Assembly (NCBI GenBank): GCA_003221515.1
Contig: QHSI01000109.1
Span: 1 to 64,000, forward strand
Length of the DNA: 64,000 nucleotides
Origin: Candidatus Rokuibacteriota bacterium
GTDB lineage: Bacteria > Methylomirabilota > Methylomirabilia > Rokubacteriales > CSP1-6
Direction: 5' to 3'
Part shown: one piece after another, positions 57,340 through 64,000 of the stretch
Layout of the letters: each line of letters begins with the position of its first letter
Numbering within the stretch: position 1 is the first letter of the stretch
Position numbers and translations under genes: made by a program
Notes under the pieces: generated by a model
Databases searched by the model: none
What the model saw: only the letters and a program-made list of their open reading frames with translations
Told to the model about the DNA's origin: nothing

Positions 57340-58103
57340 CAGCCCCGGTTGCTCGCTTTCTGGCGCTCCCACGCCTTCACCGATCGGATGAGCACATAGT
57401 ACGCGTAGAGGCTAGCCAGAAGAAAGCCTCGCGCCCCGTCGAGGACGCCGAGCTGCAGCACGTACATCGAGACGAAGCGACCGAGGGGGCGCAGGACCAT
57501 GTCGCTCGTCCGCGCGGGCCGGCCGCTGCGCCGCCACTCCTCGGCGGCGAGCGTCGAATAGCGGTCGGCGCGCGCGAGGAAGTCGGCGACATCGCGATAG
57601 CTCCGATGGATCAGCGGGCCCTCCAGCCGGCCGACGCTGCCCGCCACCTCCACCGACTCGTGCACGGCGCGCTCGACGAATCGGCCGCGCCCGCGCCGGA
57701 AGAGCCGGAGCTGCCAGTCGGGCCAGAGCCCGCCGTGGCGGACCCACTTGCCCCAGAAGATGTTGCGGCGGGGAGTGCGATAACCGTCGTGCGGCCCGCC
57801 CTCGGCCAGCAGGCGCGCGATCTCACCGCGAAGCTCCGGCGAGACCATCTCGTCGGCGTCGAGCGAGAGGATCCAGTCGCCACTCGCCTCACCGATCGCG
57901 AAGTTCTTCTGCGCGGCGAAGCCGGGCCACGGACGCACGATCACGCGATCCGTGAACTCGCGGGCGATCTGCGCGGTCTTGTCGGGCGAGAGCGCGTCGA
58001 CGACGATCAGCTCGTCCGCCCACGCCGCGCTCTCCAGGCACGCGCGCAGCCGCTCCTCTTCGTTCAACGTGACGACCACGACGGAAAGCCTGGGCCTGGT
58101 CAT
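57339..58103 (-). CDS. Glycosyltransferase family 2 (WaaE/KdtX-like)
   Basis: LSVVVVTLNEEERLRACLESAAWADELIVVDALSPDKT...SLDADE. Confidence 0.92.
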   Translation of the reverse strand: MTRPRLSVVVVTLNEEERLRACLESAAWADELIVVDALSPDKTAQIAREFTDRVIVRPWPGFAAQKNFAIGEASGDWILSLDADEMVSPELRGEIARLLAEGGPHDGYRTPRRNIFWGKWVRHGGLWPDWQLRLFRRGRGRFVERAVHESVEVAGSVGRLEGPLIHRSYRDVADFLARADRYSTLAAEEWRRSGRPARTSDMVLRPLGRFVSMYVLQLGVLDGARGFLLASLYAYYVLIRSVKAWERQKASNRG

Positions 58104-59131
58104 CGAGCTCGCGCCGCGCTCCTTTCGTGCTCGAGCACATCCACGACCGCGCGAAAGACGGCGTCGACGGTGAGCGCGGCCATGGTGCCGTTCGGGCTCG
58201 TGAGGGTCCGCGGGACCTGGCCGTATGGCCCATTGCGCACGGCCGACGTCGGACCGTAGAGGCCGACGCACGGCGTGCCCAGCGCCGCCGCCATGTGCAG
58301 CGGCCCGGTGTCGCCCGCGACCACGACGCTGGCGCGTCGCAGCACCGCCAGCAGCTCCTCGAGACTCGTCGGGGGGGCGAGGACCGCGCGCCCCGCGGTC
58401 TCGTCACCGACGATCGTGCGCGCGTCGCCGAGCTCGTGCGGCCCCCAGGTGACCAGCACCGAGACCTTCGCGTCGTCCACGAGTCGGCGCGCGAGCCCGC
58501 GGAAGTGGACGGCGGGCCAGCGCTTGTCGGGCCGACCCGCGCCGGGATTCAGGACGACGAGCCGATCGCGCGACCTGAGACCCTTCCGGCCGAGGACGCC
58601 GTCCACGCGCTCCTCGGCCGCCTCGCTGGTCGGCAACGAGAACTCGACCGCGGCGGCGCGCACGCCCAGCGGCTCCACCAGCGAGAGATACCGGTCGACG
58701 ACGTGGTGGGCCGTCGGCGGCGGCGTCACGCGGCGGTTCGTGAAGAGCGTGTTCAAGGACTCGCGGCACTGCGATGCCGCGAAGCCGATCCGTAGCGGAG
58801 CCCGCGTCGCGGCGGTGATCACCCCGCTCTTGACCAGACCTTGCAGATCGATCGCCACGTCGAACCGCGACGCGCGCAGGTGGCGTCCGAGCGCGACCAG
58901 CGCGCCCGTCGTCTCCGCGACGCCCAGTGGCGAGCGGGGCCGACGCCAGCCGCGGGTGTCGACGGGCACCACCTCGCTCAGCGCCGCGTTCCCGCGCAGT
59001 ACGGCCGCTTCGCGGCGCTCGACGATCCAGGCGATCCGCGCCTGGGGCAGCGCCGCGCGGAGGGCGGCGGCCACCGGCAGCGCGTGGACGACGTCGCCGA
59101 TCGAGGAGAGCTTGACGAGCGCGATGTTCAT
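58100..59131 (-). CDS. Glycosyltransferase family 9 (heptosyltransferase)
   Basis: [64 protein letters not shown]. Confidence 0.94.
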   Translation of the reverse strand: MNIALVKLSSIGDVVHALPVAAALRAALPQARIAWIVERREAAVLRGNAALSEVVPVDTRGWRRPRSPLGVAETTGALVALGRHLRASRFDVAIDLQGLVKSGVITAATRAPLRIGFAASQCRESLNTLFTNRRVTPPPTAHHVVDRYLSLVEPLGVRAAAVEFSLPTSEAAEERVDGVLGRKGLRSRDRLVVLNPGAGRPDKRWPAVHFRGLARRLVDDAKVSVLVTWGPHELGDARTIVGDETAGRAVLAPPTSLEELLAVLRRASVVVAGDTGPLHMAAALGTPCVGLYGPTSAVRNGPYGQVPRTLTSPNGTMAALTVDAVFRAVVDVLEHERSAARAR

Positions 59132-59592
59132 CGGAACTGCTCGACGATGCGGGCGATGAGATCGCGCGACGAATGGTCCTTGGGATCGCCGACGATCTCG
59201 ACGCGGCCGCCGACCTTCTGCACCGTCGCCGCTTCGGGCACCGAGCCGGCGCCATAGTCCGTCCCCTTGGCGTGGACGTGGGGCCGGAGCGACGCGACCA
59301 GTTGGTCGGCGGTGTCCTCCTCGAACACGACGACGTGATCGACCTCGCGGAGCGCCATCAAGATCTCGGCGCGCTCGGTCGCCGGCACCAGCGGGCGTCC
59401 CCGTCCCTTCAGGCGCGCCACCGCGGCGTCCGAGTTGATCCCGACGAACAGGACGTCGCCGAGATTTCGGGCCGCGCGCAGGTAGCGGACGTGACCGACG
59501 TGGAGCAGATCGAAGCAGCCGTTGGCCAGCACGATGCGCTTGCGCTCGGCCCGGAGGCGGTCGGCCAGCGCAACCGCCTCGTCAAGCGTCAA
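59128..59592 (-). CDS. rfaE2: D-glycero-beta-D-manno-heptose 1-phosphate adenylyltransferase (RfaE2)
   Basis: [39 protein letters not shown]. Confidence 0.94.
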   Translation of the reverse strand: MTLDEAVALADRLRAERKRIVLANGCFDLLHVGHVRYLRAARNLGDVLFVGINSDAAVARLKGRGRPLVPATERAEILMALREVDHVVVFEEDTADQLVASLRPHVHAKGTDYGAGSVPEAATVQKVGGRVEIVGDPKDHSSRDLIARIVEQFR

Positions 59593-60586
59593 GGCCGAGC
59601 GCCTGCCGAAGCTCCGCGCGTGAAACCGTTCCGGTGCCGCGCTTCATCACGACCACGCCGCCCGCGACGTTCGCCAGCGACGCGGCTTCGATGGGCGTGG
59701 CACCGGCCGCCAGCGCCAGCGTGAACGTGCTGATCACCGTGTCGCCGGCGCCGGTGACGTCGGCGATCTCGTCGGTGCCGTGGATGGGGATGAACGTGGT
59801 GGCGCCGTCGCGCTCGAGCAGTGCCATGCCGCGGCTGCCCCGCGTGATCAGGAGGATGCGCGCATCCAGCCGCTCGAGCAGGTGCCGCCCGGCCTTCTCG
59901 ACCGCGCGCTCGTCGTCCACCGGCACGCCGGTGAGCTGCTCGAGCTCGGCCTCGTTGGGCGTGGCCACCGTCACGCCGCCGAATCGCGGGAGGTGGTAGC
60001 GGCTGTCGACACTGACGATCGCGTTGGCGCTGCGGGCGATCTTCTTGACGCACTCGAACAGGCGCGGCGTGACGGTGCCGTAGCCGTAGTCCGAGATCAC
60101 GATCGCGGCGGCGCCGACCGCCAGCGCGTTGAGCCGATCGACCAGCGCGTCCTCGGTGGTGGGCTGCGGCTCGCCGGCCGGCTCGCGATCGAGGCGGACC
60201 ACCTGCTGGCGGGTGGCCTGGTAGCCGCCGGCCATGATGCGCGTCTTCACGGGCGTCCGCCGACCGCGCTCGACCACGACGCCGTCGGTGGAGATCCCGT
60301 CGCTCTGGAACAGCGCGTGGAGCTCCTCGCCGGCGCCGTCCGCGCCGATCACGCCGATCGGCACCACCCGGGCGCCGAACGCGTGCACGTTGTGGGCCGC
60401 GTTCGCCGCGCCGCCGAGCAGCACCTCGCGCTCGGAGAATCGCAGGATGAGCACCGGCGCCTCGCGCGAGATGCGGGCCGGCTTGCCGAAGAGATACTCG
60501 TCGGCGATCAGATCGCCGAGCACGACGACGACCGGCCGGTCGAGCCGATCGATGACCGCCCGCATTCCCGGAGTCGCCACGGTCAC
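59582..60586 (-). CDS. rfaE1: D-glycero-beta-D-manno-heptose-7-phosphate kinase (RfaE1)
   Basis: [63 protein letters not shown] start overlaps gmhB stop. Confidence 0.93.
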   Translation of the reverse strand: MTVATPGMRAVIDRLDRPVVVVLGDLIADEYLFGKPARISREAPVLILRFSEREVLLGGAANAAHNVHAFGARVVPIGVIGADGAGEELHALFQSDGISTDGVVVERGRRTPVKTRIMAGGYQATRQQVVRLDREPAGEPQPTTEDALVDRLNALAVGAAAIVISDYGYGTVTPRLFECVKKIARSANAIVSVDSRYHLPRFGGVTVATPNEAELEQLTGVPVDDERAVEKAGRHLLERLDARILLITRGSRGMALLERDGATTFIPIHGTDEIADVTGAGDTVISTFTLALAAGATPIEAASLANVAGGVVVMKRGTGTVSRAELRQALGLDA

Positions 60587-61164
60587 GACCACTGGCCCTC
60601 GATCGCCCACTCGACCGCGCCGAGCAGGTCCTCGGCCACGTGGTCGGGCGTCACCGGCAGCGCGTCGCGCCGGTATTCCCACTCGCCCAGTCCGTAGCCC
60701 GTGAGGACGAGAACGGCCCGCGCGCCCACGGCGCGGGCGGCCTCGAGGTCCGAGCCCTTGTCGCCGACCAGCGTCGCGCGGGAAAGATCGAGCCCGAGCT
60801 CCGCGGCCGCACGCAGGAGCAGCCCGGGCTTCGGCTTGCGGCAGTCACACGCCATCCGGTACGGCGGCGCGCCTTCCGTCGGATGATGCGTGCACACGTA
60901 GACGCCGTCCAGATGGGCGCCGTCGTCCTTGAGCTGGGAAACGAGCGCGGCGTTGACCGCGGCCAGGATCTCCTCGGAGAAGTATCCGCGAGCGAGGCCC
61001 GCCTGGTTCGTGACGACGACCGCGGCGACGCCCGCGCCGTTCAGCCGGCGAATTGCCTCGGCCGATCGCGGCAGGAGTCGAAGGCGTCGTGGGTGATTGA
61101 CGTACCCGACTTCCTCGGTGAGCGTCCCGTCACGATCCATGAAGACCACGGGCCGACAGACCAC
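60583..61164 (-). CDS. gmhB: D-glycero-beta-D-manno-heptose-1,7-bisphosphate 7-phosphatase
   Basis: VFMDRDGTLTEEVGYVNHPRRLRLLP; CDCRKPKPGLLLRAAAELGLDLSRATLVGDKGSD. Confidence 0.94.
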   Translation of the reverse strand: MVCRPVVFMDRDGTLTEEVGYVNHPRRLRLLPRSAEAIRRLNGAGVAAVVVTNQAGLARGYFSEEILAAVNAALVSQLKDDGAHLDGVYVCTHHPTEGAPPYRMACDCRKPKPGLLLRAAAELGLDLSRATLVGDKGSDLEAARAVGARAVLVLTGYGLGEWEYRRDALPVTPDHVAEDLLGAVEWAIEGQWS

Positions 61165-61195
61165 AGACGAAGTGTATGCTCGGAGCGCTGATTTC

Positions 61196-62305
61196 TCAAG
61201 GAAAATCGCATCTTGCGGGGCTCAGGCGCTCGTAGACACGCTGGAACGCGCCGACCTGAGCTCCGTACGTGAAGGGCTCCGCCGACCGGCGAGCCGCCTC
61301 GCCGACGTCACGCGTCGCGCCCTCGCGGAAGCGCGCGAGCCCCGCGGCGACGGCCGAAGCGTCGGTCGGATCGACGACCGCGCCGTTGAGGCCGTCGGCG
61401 ATCACCTCCGCTCCCCCGGCCCTGGCGCTGGCAACCACGGGGAGACCCGACGCGAGCGCTTCGAGGTGCACGTTGCCGAACGGCTCGTAGCGGCTCGGCA
61501 GCACGACCAGGTCGGCCGCCGCGTACCAGCGCTCCGGGTCGGGCCGGGCGCCGAGCCACGCGATACGCGGGCCGACGCCCACGCGCGCCGCCATCGCGCG
61601 ATAGGGCCGGGCATCGCCTTTGCCGACGACCAGGAGGCGGCTCTCGCGATCGGACAGCGCCGCGAACGCTTCGATCGCCGTCGCGAGTCCCTTGCGCTCG
61701 AACCCGCTTCCAACGAAGAGCACGGTCCAGGCGCCGGGCGGCACGCCCGCTTCGGCGCGCGCGGCGGCGCGATGCGTGACGCGGTTGCGGGGGTGAAACC
61801 GCTCGAGGTCGACACCGTTGTACACGACCGTCAGGCGCTCGGTCGCCACACCGTAGAGCAACTCGATCTCGCGCCGCCCCGCGTCGGCGATCGCGACGAT
61901 CTGCGGCGTCCGCACGAAGACGCGACGCTCGAGGGCCAAGACGATGCGGTGATAGAGCCCACGGGCGCGCGGGCGATTCTCGCTGGCCAGATACGCGCGG
62001 TGGCAGCCTTCACCCGCGCGGTAGACGTCCTGTCGCAGCGTGCGCTCATGGCTCTGGATGACGTCCCAACTTCCGCGCGCCGTCGCGATACGCGCGTTCA
62101 TGGCTATCGCCAGCACACGCGCCGCCGCGGGCAGCGGCGGCAACGGCAGCGTGTGGAGCGTCACACCCTTCATCGGCGCCTGGCCGCGCGGGGTCAACAG
62201 GTGCACGTCGTGGCCGTGCTCGACGAGCGCGGCGACGAGGCCCGCCGTCGCGCGCTCGACGCCGCCGTGGAACGCGAACGGGCGGGCGATGATCAGAAGC
62301 TTCAT
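61196..62305 (-). CDS. Glycosyltransferase family 4
   Basis: FHGGVERATAGLVAALVEHGHDVHLL; VLPSRYEPFGNVHLEALASGLPVVASARAGGAEVI. Confidence 0.93.
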   Translation of the reverse strand: MKLLIIARPFAFHGGVERATAGLVAALVEHGHDVHLLTPRGQAPMKGVTLHTLPLPPLPAAARVLAIAMNARIATARGSWDVIQSHERTLRQDVYRAGEGCHRAYLASENRPRARGLYHRIVLALERRVFVRTPQIVAIADAGRREIELLYGVATERLTVVYNGVDLERFHPRNRVTHRAAARAEAGVPPGAWTVLFVGSGFERKGLATAIEAFAALSDRESRLLVVGKGDARPYRAMAARVGVGPRIAWLGARPDPERWYAAADLVVLPSRYEPFGNVHLEALASGLPVVASARAGGAEVIADGLNGAVVDPTDASAVAAGLARFREGATRDVGEAARRSAEPFTYGAQVGAFQRVYERLSPARCDFP

Positions 62306-62320
62306 TGGAGCATGCGCGTT

Positions 62321-63466
62321 TCAGCGCTCGCGGTGTGTGTGACCGGCACGCGGCGCCAGGCTGTCGATCAGCGGGAACAGGGTCGCGCGCGCCGCGCGGA
62401 AGCTGTAGCGGGCGTCGCAGCGCTCGCGCGCGCGCCGGCCGAGCGCGGCGGCCTCGTCGGCGTTCTCCAGGAGCCGACGGATCGCGCCGGCCAGCGCGAG
62501 GACGTTCCCGGGCGGCACCAGACACCCGCAGCCGTCGAGGATCTCCGGGATCATCGAGACCGTCGTCGAGACGATGGGACGCGCGAGGGCCATCGCGTCG
62601 AAGAGCTTGGCGGGCACCTGGCCGAGCGTGTCCGTCGTCGCGCGCTGCGGGATCGCGACGACGTCGGCGGCGACGAGGTAGCGGGGCACGTCGTCGAACG
62701 GGATCTCCCCGATCATTTTCACGTGCCCGAGCCCGGACCAGGGCCGCGCCCGCGCGCTGGCGGGATCGACGCCGACCAGCACGAGGACCACGCCCGATCC
62801 CGCGAGCCCGACCGCCTCGACCAGATCGTCGAGGCCCTTGTGCTGCCGCGGCGTTCCCAGGAACATGACGACCTTGCGTGTGTCCACCTCCAGTCGGGCC
62901 CGCGACGCGGCGCGGTCGTAGCGGGCCGGGTCCCAGGCTTCGGTGTCGCGCACGTGGGGCAGCAGCGTGCCGCCGAAGCGTTGCTCGAGGAAGCGCGAGG
63001 CCACGGTGACGGCGTCGGCGCGGTCCACGAACTTCTCGGCCAGCCACGTCCACGAGAGCCCGTTGGGATCGCTGAGGTTGAGCGCGCGCCCCACACGGCC
63101 CCACGCGCCGGAGTGATAGAAGAAGCCGAGCTCCCAGTCGTCGATGTCCAGCACCAGTGGCCGCCGACGATGGCGTCGCGCGAGCAGTGCGAGCCCGAAG
63201 CTCGTCGGCCGTGGCTTGGACGCGACGAGGACGTCGCCGTCGACGAGGTCGAGGACGTCCCGCACGCGCCGGGCGAACCCTGGATAGCGCCCGGCGCTCA
63301 CCCCACGATACTTGACGGCGCCGTCGCGCACCGGCGCCCAGACGCCGTCGCCGAACTCGGGCCCGACGACGTCGACTTCGTAGCGCGGCGCCAGCAAGCG
63401 AGCGAGCAAATCGGCGCGGCCCGTCGCGTTGTCGGACAGGTCGAACGCGAGGACGGAGATCTTCAC
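62321..63466 (-). CDS. Glycosyltransferase (GT4-like)
   Basis: LGTPRQHKGLDDLVEAVGLAG; PAKLFDAMALARPIVSTTVSMIPEIL. Confidence 0.88.
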   Translation of the reverse strand: MKISVLAFDLSDNATGRADLLARLLAPRYEVDVVGPEFGDGVWAPVRDGAVKYRGVSAGRYPGFARRVRDVLDLVDGDVLVASKPRPTSFGLALLARRHRRRPLVLDIDDWELGFFYHSGAWGRVGRALNLSDPNGLSWTWLAEKFVDRADAVTVASRFLEQRFGGTLLPHVRDTEAWDPARYDRAASRARLEVDTRKVVMFLGTPRQHKGLDDLVEAVGLAGSGVVLVLVGVDPASARARPWSGLGHVKMIGEIPFDDVPRYLVAADVVAIPQRATTDTLGQVPAKLFDAMALARPIVSTTVSMIPEILDGCGCLVPPGNVLALAGAIRRLLENADEAAALGRRARERCDARYSFRAARATLFPLIDSLAPRAGHTHRER

Positions 63467-64000
63467 GCGGCCCCGAGGGCCAGCAGGCTCACGTAGCGCG
63501 CCTCGAGGGCGGCGGCGACGTGCGCGCCCGAGTACCGCGACTCGACGAGTCGCCGTCCGCTCCGGCCCAGCCGCACGCGCGCTTCCGGATCACGCGCGAG
63601 ACGCGCGAGGGCGTCGGCGAGCGCCGTGGCGTCGCCGGCCGCCACGAGCGCGGCGTGCTCGCCGTCGGCCAGGACCTCGGGCACGACGCCGACCCGCGAC
63701 GCGACCAGCGGCCGCCCCGCGGCCAGGCACTCGAAGACGACTCGCGACATGCCGTCGGACTCGAGCGGGACGTAGAGCGCCACGTCGAGCGCCGCCATCG
63801 CCGCGGGCAGGTCGTCGACGAAGCCGCCGATACTGATCTGCGGCTCGAGTCCGGCCCGGCTGATCCGGGCGCGCAGCGCTTGCTCGCGACCTCCGCGACC
63901 GAGGAAGACGAAGCGAAGGCGAACGCCGAGCGCGTTGAGCCGGGCGGCGGCCTCGATCACGACCTCGTGCCCTTTCATGACGCGAAGGCCCGCGATCATC
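63463..64000 (-). CDS. Glycosyltransferase family 4, C-terminal part, runs off window end
   Basis: MIAGLRVMKGHEVVIEAAARLNALG; YVPLESDGMSRVVFECLAAGRPLVASRVGVVPEVL. Confidence 0.88.
   Translation of the reverse strand, partial: MIAGLRVMKGHEVVIEAAARLNALGVRLRFVFLGRGGREQALRARISRAGLEPQISIGGFVDDLPAAMAALDVALYVPLESDGMSRVVFECLAAGRPLVASRVGVVPEVLADGEHAALVAAGDATALADALARLARDPEARVRLGRSGRRLVESRYSGAHVAAALEARYVSLLALGAA

Noticed and set aside
61097-63496. 799-aa plus-strand ORF opposite two glycosyltransferases
   Set aside because: Antisense artefact of high GC.

Overview
High-GC bacterial chromosomal window; gene content looks Rokubacteria/Methylomirabilota-like, but that is a low-confidence inference. Bases 1-19,000 hold catabolic and secreted-protein genes: amidase, amidohydrolase, dienelactone hydrolase, luciferase-like flavin oxidoreductases, an ABC substrate-binding protein, an MFS transporter, a phosphatase, a type IV pilin-like protein and a Tat-type FAD oxidoreductase. 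Bases ~19,120-28,320 are an accessory island next to tRNA-Arg(CCT), marked by a 46/47-nt duplication of the tRNA 3' end and a decayed tyrosine-recombinase fragment. Bases 28,417-64,000 are a long minus-strand run of mostly housekeeping genes: rpoS/nlpD/acyP/pcm/surE, ihfA, der, pgsA, hflX, miaA, mutL, mutS, ihfB-like, sppA, rpsA, cmk-plsC, tyrA/hisC/pheA, rluB, scpA/B, trpS and heptose/LPS glycosyltransferase genes. The best candidate for an undescribed system is in the island: a 72-aa peptide with an 'ELEERIAPG' leader-like segment and a Gly/Asn/Thr-rich tail. It is encoded just upstream of a single polypeptide combining a PqqD-like domain, an M50 site-2 protease and an HlyD-type adaptor, and convergent to a UlaG-like metallo-beta-lactamase-fold protein with an unusual metal motif. 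A strong hairpin separates the peptide gene from the protease gene. This resembles a compact RiPP-type or peptide maturation/export module. Other notable signals are two interleaved perfect 11-bp inverted repeats upstream of ihfB and sppA, a MITE-like inverted repeat with a second diverged copy, a sigma-54-type promoter upstream of the pilin, and a low-complexity tail on MutS. All calls come from reading the sequence and supplied translations; no database search was run.
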